Assembly: GCA_020698575.1 (NCBI GenBank)
Contig: CM036239.1
Location: 51,733,263-51,797,262 of the forward strand
Reading direction: 5' to 3'
DNA length: 64,000 bases
DNA from: Bostrychus sinensis
Lineage: Eukaryota; Chordata; Actinopteri; Gobiiformes; Eleotridae
Positions 9,146 through 21,483 of the stretch are shown piece by piece; position 1 is the stretch's first letter; each line of letters starts with the position of its first letter. The translations under genes were made by a program, and so were the position numbers. The notes below the pieces were generated by a model. It saw nothing but the letters and a program-made list of their open reading frames with translations. It ran no database searches and was not told the origin of the DNA.

Positions 9146-11030
9146 TACCGGCGCCAGCCCTAGGGGATAGCTGGGCGGTAGCAAGTGGCACACAGCTAAG
9201 GTTAGACTGTGTAGCCTAAAGGTGTGGTGCAGCTATGGCTGTGGATAAGACGGAGAGGAGACGTGTTAGTCAGGCCATAGCTTGTTTAATTCTCACTCAT
9301 TCATAACAGTTTCACAATACACAATAATTCATAAAATAAACACAACCAAATAAACTCATCTTTGACAACACATGTAAACCAAAACCACAATAGACAAACA
9401 ACTCAATCATAAAATGCAAATAAAAATACATATAGTGCAACACAGTATCTAATCTACAATACACAGCAACAACATGTACCAAAACAATACAAACTCACAC
9501 AAATACATTCATCCTTTACCACATCTCACTTCCATATTACTGCAATAGTGCATAATCTACACTCTGGTGCCATTTACATACGTATTACATAGCATGTCTC
9601 TCTAATCATCTCTCTAATCCACTTCCAATCCACTTTATTTGTACAGCACATTTTACAAACAAAACAGTTTCCAAAGTGCTGCACATAGAACACTAAATAA
9701 CAATAAATGACTCCATTCAGCTCCACCAGTCCCCATTAAATAATAAGAACCAGTAAAACCAAATAAAAGTAATACAATAAAATAACAATAAATAAATGCC
9801 AAGAATTAAATAATAAAAACAAAACAATAAAACACAATAAAAGACAACAGAGGACCACACAATTCACGTCAAGTTAAAAGCCAGAGAATAAAAATGAGTC
9901 TTAAGACGAGACTTAAAACATTCCACTGTGGGGGCCACTCTGATGTGTGGGGGCAGAGTGTTCCATAGTTTGGGGCCAGCAACAGAGAAGGCCCGGTCCC
10001 CCCTGGTTTTAAGTTTCGTCCTAGGGACCACGAGCTGGAGCTGGCTCTCGGACCTCAGAGAACGCGCCGGAGTGTAAATTTGTATAAGGTCAGTAATGTA
10101 CTGTGGGGCCAAACCATTCAATTCTTTAAAAACAAACAATAAAATCTTGAAATCAATTCTAAAATGAACAGGAAGCCAATGCAGGAGGCGAGGATGGGAG
10201 TGATGTGCTCATGTTTTTTACTTCCTGTTAAAAGACGCGCAGCAGCATTTTGGACTAACTGTAAACAATAAAGTGCAGTGTGATTAATTCCAATGTAAAG
10301 TGCATTACAGTAGTCCAGACGTGATGAGATAAAAGCATGGATTAAACGCTCAAAGTCTTTAAAAAATAAAATCGATTTAATTTTGGCTAAAAGACGAAGA
10401 TGATAAAAACTGGATTTAATGACTGCGTTTACTTGTTTATTGAATTTGAGATCAGTGTCCATAACAACGCCAAGGTTGGTGGCAGTGGGTTTAACTCTAC
10501 ATACACACACAAGCAGTTCAGCCACAGAAAAGGAAATGCGCCACCGAAAGGCGGCAAAACATTCTCTACGTGAACTACGTGAACAAGAGGCATGGCGGTC
10601 TGCCTTCAACTTGGACAATAATTACTCTCAATACAACCCAAACTTACTATAACATGTTACAAAGCACTTTAGCAAGTTACATTGCTTGAGTAAGGCTTCA
10701 AATACAGACTCTTTACTCCTTAATAATCTGCTACTGAACAATGGCGGACTCACGGCAGAAACAAAACTACATGTTCAGTACAAAAATACATCTCTTACCA
10801 AAACTCTTACTACTCTTAAACACTCACAGTTGGTTCGCAACCTTTATACATGCTTTATAACACTTTAGGACCAAATATAAGTTAATAAAATAAGTTGTAG
10901 ACTCATACCTGTGGATAAGACATGTGAGAGGAGACATGTTAATCAGGCCTCGTCCCTCTACTTTCCACAGTACCGCTAACAGCACCATCTACTGGTGTGG
11001 ATGTGTATAGCACCCGCAACTTGATGAAAG
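9146..11030. mobile_element. Inserted block with direct repeats around an L2 LINE
   Basis: This block interrupts a Tc1-type element. Near its ends are two copies of a roughly 40-bp direct repeat, about 9238-9278 and 10911-10951, both opening CTGTGGATAAGAC and ending TCAGGCC. This could mark a non-autonomous LTR-like element or a duplicated target. Inside lie the L2 fragment (about 9625-10500), AT-rich DNA at 9280-9620 and unclassified DNA at 10500-10910. No reverse transcriptase other than the L2 one is visible. Confidence 0.4.
9625..10500 (-). pseudogene. L2-group LINE, C-terminal part and 3'UTR
   Basis: Minus-strand frames at about 10500-10118 and 10139-9864 read as the end of a non-LTR reverse transcriptase: NLGVVMDTDLKFNKQV, HAFISSRLDYCNALY, LVQNAAARLLTGSKK, then FVFKELNGLAPQYITDL, VVPRTKLKTRGDRAFS and GPKLWNTLPPHIR. 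A frameshift near 10170-10190 breaks the frame. The 3'UTR runs to about 9625, where CTTTATTTGTACAGCAC resembles the common L2-type end. The catalytic part is missing, so the copy was 5'-truncated on insertion. Confidence 0.82.
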
Positions 11031-11039
11031 ACACATTAG

Positions 11040-11480
11040 TTAATACAAAAAAATAGAAGGGGTGTCTGTTTCAATACAAAACATATACGAAATATTTTTT
11101 ATTAGGAAGTAAATACGAAATATGACAGAAAAACAGAAAACTTTAGTGTGCAGAAGTATTCGTCCCCTGAAGTCTTTACTTTGTAGAACCACCTTCTGAA
11201 GGACTTCCATCTCCAAGTCTTTTAGCATGGGTTTTTATGAGCTTGGTTTATAAAATCACTAGGATTTGTGCTCATTCTTCATCTAAAAGCAGCTCTAGCT
11301 CCTTCAAGTTGGACAGCACTGTTTGAGTCGTTTTCTTCAAGAATTTTCCTGTATTTAACACCATTCTTAATACCTTCAGTTCTGTTCTGCGTCTCAGTTC
11401 CTACAAATGACAAATATCCCCACACCAGGACACTGCCACCACCAGGCTTCACTTTAGAGAGGGGACAGAGTCTGGTGTTG
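11040..11480 (-). mobile_element. Tc1-like element remnant, internal part
   Basis: Positions 11130-11230 match the inner region of the MITE at 63216-63745 (AGAACCACCTTCTGAAGGACTT). The minus strand at about 11460-11395 encodes KPGGGSVLVWG, a degraded version of the transposase motif after the first catalytic Asp. With 9015-9145 this is an old Tc1-like copy split by the inserted block. Confidence 0.6.
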
Positions 11481-11517
11481 GGTTTGTGGTAGTTATTGCA
11501 TTTTTCATTAATAGCTC

Positions 11518-11665
11518 ACTTAGAGGCAGCAGTAGCTCAGTTGGTAGAGCTGTTTGCCCACTAACCCAAAGGTTGGCAGTTTGAGCCCCGCTGCTGGCAA
11601 TGCATACTGTTGTTGTGTTCTTAGACACTTCACCCACCTTGCCTGTATGATTGAGTGTGAGAGCA
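11518..11665 (+). mobile_element. tRNA-derived SINE, 5' part
   Basis: GCAGTAGCTCAGTTGGTAGAG is a clear A-box and D-arm region, and GGTTGGCAGTTTGAGCCCC supplies the B box. It is followed by the SINE body GCTGGCAATGCATACTG. The same head and body occur at 46953-47300 (+) and 27495-27772 (-). This copy ends at about 11665 without a tail. Confidence 0.75.
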
Positions 11666-12110
11666 GGACCGGCTCTAGAGTTTTTGTGGCCCCCTAATTG
11701 CTGCAAGCACAAACACCAGATAACACACAGACACACATATAATAGACGAGGATAAATGAATGAACCCTATTTGAACTAGGTCTATTATGATAAATGGACA
11801 CCATTAAAAACACAAACTTCTTTGTGTTGGTTCCTGATCTGTGATCTCTAATCTTAGACAAGTTTATATGAGGAACAATTTAAAGCAGGGAGGTCTGGGG
11901 GTCTTTGCCCAGGAAATTTTGAACAAAACAGATGTCATTTTCTGTATTTCCATTTGAGATGGTAAAATCTATTTTCACCAGCCAACTACATTGCAGCAAA
12001 ATATGGGCACAATTTTTTCAATTTGCACAATTTATTATATATTCAAGACAAAACATTGCTGTAACAACTCTAATATTTTAAATATGACCTGCTGGTCTAC
12101 AAATCAGTAC
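11666..12110. other. Unclassified repeat-like DNA
   Basis: It starts with GCAGGACCGGCTCTAG and TGGCCCCCTAATTGCTG; a related TGGCCCCCCTAATGG occurs at about 15100. The pair may be the two ends of a larger dead element spanning 11666-15140, but no clean terminal repeat or target duplication was found. Confidence 0.35.
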
Positions 12111-12111
12111 A

Positions 12112-13045
12112 TAGGAGTGTGACGATATACTATTATATTTACTATTATAGCTCATTGCAATGAAAACAGTAAAGATTAATTCATCGATTTTTGATCATCA
12201 TGATAATCGTTCATTGAGATAATCGCCATTATCCTCGTATTAGAGAGTCTGTGCCTTCTGCTATTCACTATGTTTACATGCAAAACATAATTCAAGAAGG
12301 CTCAAAGCTCGTCTTCAGTCCAATTTCTCCAGAATGGGTTAAAATACTTGATCTACAGCAGAGCAGACAGATGGACTGAGGCTACAGTGGACTGGGAGGT
12401 GTTCAAACCTTCTGAGGATTTATCAGTAGCGCTAAATGTTTGTAGTGCAAAATGCTAATATACGTGGTTAATTTACAAGGTAATCAAAAGTTAACAAATA
12501 AATATAAAGGGTGACACTTTACAAAATGAAACTCAACAAAGTAAGTAAATGCTTTCCTCGCTTGGTAAATGTGTCTCACACAGCCCTATAAACATATCTA
12601 AGCTATTGCTAACGCACTTTCACTTTTAAACTTTTACAACACAATGATCTAAAATGCCTTAAAATTGCTCTAAACTCTGGACTAATCTTCTGTCTGAAGT
12701 ACTGAGTGCTGTTTGAATGCCACTCCTACCTTCACTGAAGTACAATGTACATGAGGCATTAGCTCAACAAGTTTGTTTTTCATCACCATGTTATCCAGGT
12801 CTCTGCAGCTGTTGTTTATGTGTGTTCTAAAATTTGAACACAAGTGGCAGCTGTTTGTTTGCACTCATTTAGCCTTAAATCCTAAACTTGAGTCTGTTGT
12901 TTCACTGTAAAGTAATTCCAGTATGTTTTAGCAGCATTTTCAAACTGTAAGCATAATTTCATGATTATCGAGATAATATCATTTCTGGCAATTATTGTGG
13001 CCAAGATAATCGTGACATGAAATTCAAATATTGTCCCATCCCTAC
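12112..13045. mobile_element. Degenerate hAT-like non-autonomous element
   Basis: The right end, TATTGTCCCATCCCTAC, and the run ATAATCGTGACATGAAATTC resemble fish hAT ends of the TAGGGATGGGACAATAT type. The left end, GTGTGACGATATACTATTAT, is an eroded inverted copy. AT-rich inner sequence carries further inverted motifs (GATAATCG with CGATTATC). No transposase frame remains. Confidence 0.45.
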
Positions 13046-15140
13046 CGGTGCATAAACCAAACTATCTGGGCATTACTTTATGTTTGTCTGACCAAGTTTC
13101 TATTTTAGTTGTCCCCCAATGACTACTGGAGCACCAGCCCCAGAGACTGCTCTGCTCCGCCCCTGCTGCTCCAGCACAGAAACACAGTCTCTGAGCCAAT
13201 GAGCCTTCAGTCTGATCACTGGACTGCGGACGGAGGCTGAAGAAAACACTGCAGGCTACAAAATCCTTTGTCAGGACGTCTGAACTGAAGTTTTATGTTG
13301 TTTTGTAACAACACAGGCAGACATTGTGAGAAATACAATATCTCTGTGGGGTCACACTTCAGATTATGCTGTGAATAACTGCATGTATCTCAGTTATGAG
13401 CAGATCTCAGTGAATATGAGCTCGATTGTAATCAAACAAAAAACACGAGAAAGCTTCAGAAGTGTAGCACACATTTATGGGCTGAAAAAATGTCCTAGCA
13501 TCCATGAGTTCTCTCTCTGTACTGTGACTGACCAGGCTCGTTATGCCCCCAGTTTACATCACTCACTGCGCTGTTGAGACCCCACTGGGAGGTCACTAAT
13601 TTGTAAATCAAACAATGCCGGAACAAAAATTGAGCTTTGACACTGTAGTCCACAACACTGTTCCCGGAACGTGCACACAACGCAATGCTTAGGCGCACAC
13701 ACATCACAAAATACCAAGCAACTGCTCATTTATGAAATCATATTTTAACATAATTGTTAACATTATTATACACTATAGCGTTTCACTTCAGTGTAATGTG
13801 TCAGTGTACGTTTGTTTGATGGCTCAGCTGATTGAGATATCAGCTGCTACGCATAATTACTACTGTGCTTTTGTAGACTCACTCTGTCATAGACCGACTG
13901 TGTGGCCACCAGTCTGAAGCAAGAACACAGACTCATGCAGCTGTGGTCTGTAAAAACAAAGTCTAGACTTGGAAAGGCAGCACAGAGCAGCAGTAAACTT
14001 TCAGCCTATGTCTCTCCTTTTGATTTCGCTTCTTTTTAGTGACTGACGTGGAGCGCGCAGTCTTCTCTGCGTAATGGCATTTCACGGCTCCAGGCTCTGT
14101 GAGCCTCAGTGCGTTAGCTCGAGCTTACAGATGCTTCTGGACAAACAAAAAAGAACAAACTGCTGTGGATCTATGTCCCGTGCGCACATGGGATATAATG
14201 GAGGAATAAAAAGCACACATCGAGGGCGCGTGGCGTAATGTTTCTCTGTGTAACTATGGCCATGTAACAGTGACACTGGCGTTTAACTGGCCCCGGGTCT
14301 CATCCTGTGACCCACGATCAGCGTTAGCTCTAGCTTCCATAGCATTTGAGTAAAAGAACAAACTGACGTGACACTGCCAGGTCCCGTGCGCTCTCGGGCA
14401 CAGTGGGGAAATAACGAGGTCCCCTCCACGTAACCAAAGTCAGGACAAACCTCAACAGATTTACTGTCTTCTGGCTGTAAGCAAACACATCACTTTTGAC
14501 TTAAAGAGCAGCAGTCAGCTGTGGCTCCACTCGTGTTTGTAAAAACACACAGCCTACTATGGCTCTGTGAGCTCTGTGGATGCAGCAGGGATTGGGCGGG
14601 GTCGGGGGACTTCTCAAAGTACGCACAGTGTGTACTGCTGTACACCTGCAGACACCACTGGTGTTAACAGTGGTGAATAGATCTTTCAGTTTGACATGAA
14701 GGTCTTTTCCACCGGATTCCCTCTACACTCTATAGACACGAATTACAGCGCGGGGACAGTCTATGTTGAAGCACTCACGCAGAAATGAAGCGCGGCTTTT
14801 ACGTTTAAAACATTGCATTTCTGTGTAATTACACCTCCGACCTTCAACACAGGTTTAGGAGGTCAAAAGAGTCAAATGTAGTCAACACTTTGTTCTGAGT
14901 TGTGTCCGAGTTAGCGGATCCAAGCAAACAGTTGCCGGATCCAACTGCTTCAAAATAAGGGAGTTTTGATCCGGCTCAAATTAAGCCCTGGCTGTAGCAC
15001 AGGACAGGGGCTATCGCATCCCAGTCTTTGGGCACTCTTAGCATATCGCCTATGCCACGGGCTGCCTTTGACCGCTGTTTGACTCTTTCTGATCATGTGG
15101 CCCCCCTAATGGTTGTGGCCCCAAGCACTGGCTTTTTTCT
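13046..15140. other. Unclassified, GC-richer DNA with internal duplication
   Basis: No gene is recognised. About 14108-14200 and 14322-14405 are diverged direct copies sharing GCGTTAGCTC, AGAACAAACTG and GTCCCGTGCGC, so part of the region arose by tandem duplication. Base composition is higher in G+C than neighbours. It may be the body of a large dead transposon. Confidence 0.4.
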
Positions 15141-16000
15141 GGCCCCTTACACAGTAACTTTTTCACCTACTTCTAAGACTAGTTTTTATGGCTACGTTTT
15201 ACTACCTACACCTTTAACTTTTACTTCTACATCTACTTTATCAATTAGAAGTAACAATACTATTACTTGATTAGACTTTTTGCCTCCTCTGCTTCAGTGT
15301 ATAAGAAGGAAACAGTCTGTACTTCACACATGAATGAATGAGTCACTGATAAAACTTGTACAAAGAGCTGCGCAGCACTGTGAGAAGCAGGGGACTGACG
15401 TGCACTGGTCTGTCAACAGGTAAGTCACAGATTATTACTCTTTTTTATAATAATAATAATAATTATTATTATTATTATTTATTGTCATTTTTAGATATTA
15501 AACAAAAATGTAAATAAAAGAACAGCACTGAGCAGACAAACTAAAGAGAGGTTACAAAAGAGACCTCACTGTCAGATGTTAACAGCAATGATCAGAGCTG
15601 TCACAATAGGATAGACAAGATAGGCAATTGCCCAGACCTGAATGGGGCTCCAGGGACACTCATTTACCTGTACAATAATGAACAAGCTGTTTCAGCGACA
15701 TAAAACAAACCAGTGAAGTGACGCTGCCTCGCAATTCTCCTAAAAGGGCCATATTTTGAGAAAAGTAAAACCAGAAATTATAGCCATCTTAAAATATTAA
15801 TTGTAGAAAATGCATCAGAATACAGGAAATCACATATGTTTCATTCAAATTCTGATTGGGGGAGGACCCCCGGACCCCCTTGCGGGGGGCATTGTCTGTT
15901 ACATGCATGGTCACAATTCAATGAGACAAAAAGAGATCTTATAATAATGGTTAGATATGTTGTATCAAATGCCTTTTGTTACCATGTTTTTGGTTTGTAG
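15141..16000. other. MITE fragment and unclassified DNA
   Basis: 15150-15290 is rich in ACTTTTACTTCTAC-like tracts resembling the hAT-type MITE at 5129-5544. A short TAA/ATT microsatellite lies at 15447-15481. At about 15858-15893 a C-rich and a G-rich run can pair with each other (GGACCCCC with GGGGGGC), part of a fish repeat not further identified. Confidence 0.4.
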
Positions 16001-17789
16001 TGGGATTTCCCTGCCAAAGAAAGACAAGGCCCAACAATAACTGGTCCGGATCTTTATAAGTTGTATAATTTAAAATTGCACTCATCTCTTTAGTTATACA
16101 AGACCAGATTTTTTATATATTTTAGGACAAATCCAAAAACACTGTATATCCCTTTATTGGGCACCCATTCAAATAATTTGAAATTCTAATTTTCAACTAT
16201 AGTGTCACTGCAAGTCACTACAAGACTTTATACCCTCATTAGATTTTTTATATTTTACATTTTCATATAGAAAATCAAGGTCTGGGAAGTGACCATATAT
16301 TGTTCATTGCCCGTCTAGGGTATACAAAAAAGTGACCATATGAATGGTTAGCTAGAAAAAAGAAAAACACTTAAAAACTTAAGGGAGCATCCACTTGAAC
16401 ATATTTGATCAAATATATCTTTCCTGATGGCTGGGTCAGCTGGCACACCAGTCCTCTTTCCCCTGCCCAGAAAACGAGCCCACAGCTCCTGAGCTTTTTT
16501 GTAATAAATATTACTCTGACCAGGACAGTTCTGATTTCTTGAGAAACGTTAGTACATAAATAACAATGTTGAGATCCCATATGAGCAAAATCTTTTCTCC
16601 TGATGATGTGTCAAGAACGAGCTGCGAGAACTCCCAAACCAGGGCAGAAACAAAGACTGATGTCATGTTTGTGCTGGTTTTTTGAGATTTCTCAGCTTTG
16701 GAGAGGTAATAAATGTCTCTGAGCTTGCAGAATATGTGCAGAATCTATTACTACCCACAATGGGCAAATGACTAAAAATGGACATTTCATATTCCATATT
16801 TCTTTATCTTAACCGGCGTATGATCAAATATGGTCACATCATTTTTCACACCACAAATATGATTAAAATCTCTAACCATAAAGAAATTACACTTACCAAA
16901 CATGTAGTACTACTTTTCAAACATATAATGTGTGAGTTTGATCAACTTAGCATCTTCCGTTTTGATATTAGCACTGTTCGTCCATGAGAAAGTCAGGCTG
17001 AAACACTGACTTTGCCTGTTTCCGCAAAAAAGTAAAGTTTAAGATGTTCTCGGCTGATGGGTGTGACTGCAATGATGTTTCTATCTGTGACAAAGCCTTA
17101 CCTTTGGTGATTGACTGAGAAAAGTTGTGATCCTCCCATTTTTCTTGGATTTTGGACATCAACTGAAGGGACCATTTATAGTCACTTACCCGATAAAGGG
17201 ATATACACTGAAAAAAAAAAAATTGCCCCATATACTTAGAAAACATTTCGTCATTTTTTGCATAGCGTTTTGTCATACTATCTACTATAGTTTCACAGTT
17301 AGTTAGAGAAGAGAGAAAGAGAGAGAGAGAGAGCACATTAGCTTTCATAAGTCTCGGTGCACACTGTGAAAATGCCATACACAGCGGGCCGTTTAAAGCT
17401 TTAACATGAACAGCTTTACATATCTGACAAAACGAGAGGACCCGCTGCAGACTGTGTGGAGAGACAGGACTGCAACAGACACAAGTTTTCTGCTCAGAGC
17501 GGAGCAGCTGCGAGTGGCTCTGTGCGCCCCCTCAGGGTTGGTCTCTGTCACAGACACAGAGAGGAGAGAACGGCCTCGTATTTCCTGGGAAGCTGGGGAG
17601 CAACGGGTTTTATGAGGCACGGAAAAGTGCTGCTTCATTTTTTGAGGGGTGCAGTTACTGCAGCTAAAAAATTAAAGTCGACTGTGAGTTTTCACATGCA
17701 ACGCAATCTGCCTATCAAATCAAAGCATTCGAGTACAATAAGCAAGATACGCACTGGAGAGAGGAGAGCTAGAGACAGGCATGGGACGG
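16001..17789. other. Unclassified DNA, no supported gene
   Basis: A 136-codon minus-strand frame at 16968-17378 (begins MAFSQCAPRL) and a 112-codon plus-strand frame at 17456-17794 show no domain I recognise. A GA microsatellite lies at 17311-17332 and an A run at 17211-17222. The longer frame could be a fragment of a transposon protein, but nothing in it proves that. Confidence 0.4.
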
Positions 17790-17829
17790 GGTGAAGCCAG
17801 ACTGGCCTGAAAACAACTTCCTCCTCCCA

Positions 17830-18153
17830 GAGACCAGAGATCAGCTCAGAGACCAGAGACCAGCTCAGAGACCAGCTCAGAGACCAGAGACCAGCTCAGA
17901 GACCAGAGACCAGCTCAGAGACCAGAGACCAGCTCAGAACCAGAGACCAGCTCAGAACCAGAGACCAGCTCAGAACCAGAGACCAGCTCAGAACCAGAGA
18001 CCAGCTCAGAGACCAGAGACCAGCTCAGAGACCAGAGACCAGCTCAGAGACCAGCTCAGAGACCAGATACCAGCTCAGAGACCAGAGACCAGCTCAGAGA
18101 CCAGCTCAGAGACCAGAGACCAGCTCAGAGACCAGAGACCAGCTCAGAGCCAG
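17830..18153. repeat. Minisatellite, GACCAGAGACCAGCTCA units
   Basis: Tandem units combine GAGACCAGCTCA with GAGACCA in varying order. A run of shorter variants, CAGAACCAGAGACCAGCT, lies near 17930-18000. Because most units are not multiples of three the array is readable in several frames; a plus-strand frame at 17791-18168 gives a Gln/Arg/Pro-rich repeat protein that is very likely not a gene. Confidence 0.95.
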
Positions 18154-18168
18154 TGTCTTGTGTTCTGA

Positions 18169-18720
18169 GACAGTGGCCTTTATTAAAAGCAGCAGAATTA
18201 AGCTCCATAATGAAACCAAGCACAACACAGCTCACTGTCAGACCTCACCCCAGCAGTCACAGCACAACAATGTTAATCAAGTTAAGTTTAAAAGTAAGAG
18301 CTGATTATTATTTTTCTTAACATAGGTATTCAGAGCAATCAGATCTTTTATTTTAAAATTACTTTATTTGATATAAGAATATAAAATGTACCTTTTTATT
18401 TTTTGATGAAATATATTTTAAAGAAATACTATTTGAAGGCATGAAATAGCATGTGATGTGATGTTCTGGACTTAACTTGAGGACATTTTCACAGATTGGA
18501 CCTCAGTGAATGTTTATAACAAGGAAGAGTTATGGCTAACAGGCAGCTTGTTGCACTTTTAAAGGAGCAGGAGTGAACATGGAGACATGGGCTCTGCTGC
18601 TGTCAGAGCTCAGTGTAGGCAGAGGATTGAAAAGGGGTTTGGGACCTGAGGAAAGAGATCCATGAGTTCTGTCCTGACCAAGGAAAGCTACTTTTTATAG
18701 GCATTGTGCATAATGTAAAA
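18169..18720. other. Unclassified DNA
   Basis: AT-rich sequence between the two minisatellites. No gene or transposon end is recognised. Confidence 0.5.
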
Positions 18721-18866
18721 TAGCCATGGGGCTAATTTAGCCCATAACCAGGACTAAACTAGCCCATGACTAAACTAGGACCATGACTAAACTAGGACTA
18801 GACAAGGTCTAAACTAGGACTAGACAAGATCTAAACCAAAACTAAGCCATGACTAGGCCAGGACTA
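18721..18866. repeat. Degenerate minisatellite, left part
   Basis: Imperfect tandem copies of GACTAAACTAGGACTAAACCAG-like units, broken off by the Tc1 insertion that follows. The same units resume at 19779. Confidence 0.85.
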
Positions 18867-18867
18867 C

Positions 18868-19775
18868 AAGTAGGTCCATAAGTATTTGGACACTGACACA
18901 AGTTTTGTTTTTTAGTTGCTAACCAAAACATATTCAAAATACAGCTATATAATTAATATGTGCTTAAAGTGTAGATTCTCATCTGTAATTTCATTCATGT
19001 CCAAATTAGATGAAGGGTTTAGAAACTACAGCTCTATAATGTGTAGCAGCATCTTTTTCAGGGGCTCAAATGTAATGGGACAGATGAACTTTACCATGAA
19101 TAAAATGTTAATTTTTTAAACTTTGGGGAAAATCTTTAACAGGCTACAACTGCCTCAAGATAGTAATTTTGGTTTGCTGATGTCCCGTCGACATCACTAA
19201 CCCTAACCCATCATTCTGGTACAGGTTGGTCTGAGTCTCATCTGTCCAAAGAATGCTGTTCCAGATCTGGGCTGGCTTCTTTAGGTGTTTTTTTGCCAAG
19301 TCTAATGTGGCCTTTCTGTTGTTGAGGCTGATGAATGGTCTGCACCTTGTGGTGAACCCTCTGTATTTTCTCTCATGTCTCTAGACCTAGACACTGATAG
19401 ACCTACCTCCTGAGAGTGTTCTTCTTTAAGGTGGATGTTGTGAAGGGGTTTTTCACCCTATAGCCTAAGGATGGTCTGGTTCACTTCTATTGTAATTTCA
19501 CAGAAACAGCCTCCAAATGCAAATGTAACACCTGGAATCAATGAGGGAAATATAGACCATGCAGCTCAAGAAATACTTTTGAGTCCTTAAAAAAGAGGCA
19601 GCTACAGCATTAAAGAGCTCTAACTCCTACACCCATGAATACTTCTCAAATAACAGATAAGAGTCTCCACTTTAAGCACATAAGAAAAATATAACAGTAT
19701 TTTCAATAGTTTTGGAATAAAGGCTAAAATAACAAAACTTGTGTCAGTGTCCAAATACTTATGGACCTAACTGTA
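18868..19775 (-). mobile_element. Tc1/mariner remnant inside the minisatellite
   Basis: Terminal inverted repeats start CAAGTAGGTCCATAAGTATT on the left. On the right they end AATACTTATGGACCTAACTG. Both ends are flanked by TA. The match extends through TTGGACACTGACACAAGTTTTG on both sides. Internally, the minus strand at about 19260-19215 reads NSILWTDETQTN, a degraded form of the motif at the first catalytic Asp. At about 0.9 kb the copy has lost much of the transposase. Confidence 0.85.
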
Positions 19776-19778
19776 AAG

Positions 19779-20060
19779 TCAGGATTACACCAGCACATAA
19801 CCAGGACTAAATCAGTGCATACTGTAACTGACTAAACCAGGACTAAGCCAGAACCAAGACAGGAACAAACCAAGGCTAAACTAGGACTAAACCATTTCAT
19901 AACTAGGACTAAACTAAGACCAAGGCAGAAATAAACCAGCACATAACCAGGACTAAGCCAGGATTAAACCAGGACTAAACTAGCACATAGCTAGAACTAA
20001 ACCAAGACTTAGCCACGACTAAACCACGACTAAGCCTGGACTAAACTAACACAGACAGAA
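19779..20060. repeat. Degenerate minisatellite, right part
   Basis: This continues the ACCAGGACTAAAC-type units after the Tc1 insertion. A short outlier of the same units occurs at about 20412-20465. Confidence 0.85.
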
Positions 20061-20640
20061 AACCATCTCACTTTCAGTTTCATTCCAAATGGGTTGAGAG
20101 GTCAAACACTGTGGAAACGGCTCCTTAGTTGAATGAGTTTGTCTAAACCACTGAAGGTCAATGTGTCCATGTTATCAGTGCCTCATTAATCTCTGCTTTC
20201 ATCTGTTATCAGTGTAAACACCTGCTCAGATGGACACTACCTCTATCTCTACTGTCATTACTCACCGAGGAGATGGGTTAAAGTCTGGGCTGTAAACGTC
20301 ACCTTTTCATGGTTTATTGTGGAATATTGGCCTAATACCAGAGGCGCTTCTAAAACTCTTTACACCACGTGCCACTGGAGGAAATAGGACCTTCAGAGGA
20401 CTATCTTTAATTCAGGACTAAACCAGGACTAAACCAACACATGACCAGGACTAAGTCAGGGCAAATAATGCTTTGTAAATATTCAGGTAACTGGTCACTA
20501 ACCCTTAACTAATACTTAACACCTTTTAGAGTGAGTTATTCTAAAGTGTTACCAAAAAAGGATTTTTAAGGTTATTGGTGGTGATCATTGTAGGCATATT
20601 GCTTGCTTTTTAAATATTGCTTTACATTGAAGAATTGCTG
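20061..20640. other. Unclassified DNA
   Basis: No gene is recognised. It includes the short minisatellite outlier near 20412-20465. Confidence 0.45.
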
Positions 20641-20978
20641 TAATAGAAGTGCATTAAATGCCACATTTTTTGTAACAAATTCTGTAACAACAAATTCTGT
20701 AACAAATTGTTTTAATGCATTTATTTGCAAAAAAAGAGCCAATACATGCGCGAACTTCATTTCAGGCTGTGGCTGGTGATCTGAGCCACAAACCAGACAA
20801 CTCCTCCTCCTGTTGCAGCCGTCAACTCATACAGAGCCATTATAAACAAAACTTTTTTTCACACTTACACCCCCGCCCCCGCCCCCCTTGCTGGGAGGCA
20901 ATAACACTAACACTCTGCCACTGCGCATCCTCTTTCCAACATTCAAATATTTTTAAAATGTATTTGTAATACAAACAG

Positions 20979-21033
<55 letters not shown>

Positions 21034-21452
21034 GCTGATAAAGAGCACTACAGCAGATAAACCTACATTTTCAAGAAATGCCTCATTTATGATTGGAATG
21101 TTTTTTAACCTTTAGAGCTGAACATATATTTTTATATTTTTCCAAATTCAAAAGTCTCTCCTCCTGTTGCTCTCCTGTGTCCTGCATCTGCTCCTGAGTC
21201 TGCCCCTGTCTGCTCTCTTCTCTCTCCCTTATGACAATCAAAAAAGTTATGGGAAGTAAATATCCTTTTTTTTCCAAGTAAAACCTCATAGATACAATCT
21301 GAAAACACTACATGTTGCTGCCGATAGATTTAATTAGCTGCGCGTCATTGCCTCTTATGTCTCGCTACTCTTTCCGGTGTTCCATGTGCACCCATTTACG
21401 AATGCATCCCACTCCTCCCTGCTTGGTTTTACAGCAGCATGCTGCGCAGAGA

Positions 21453-21483
<31 letters not shown>

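Noticed and set aside
16968..17378. 136-codon minus-strand frame as a gene
   Set aside because: No family motif and no splice or promoter context; it may be chance.
17791..18168. 125-codon repeat protein
   Set aside because: It is produced by a tandem array open in several frames, with no gene context.
19197..19210. CTAACCCTAACCC as a telomeric repeat
   Set aside because: Only about two units, inside a Tc1 remnant.
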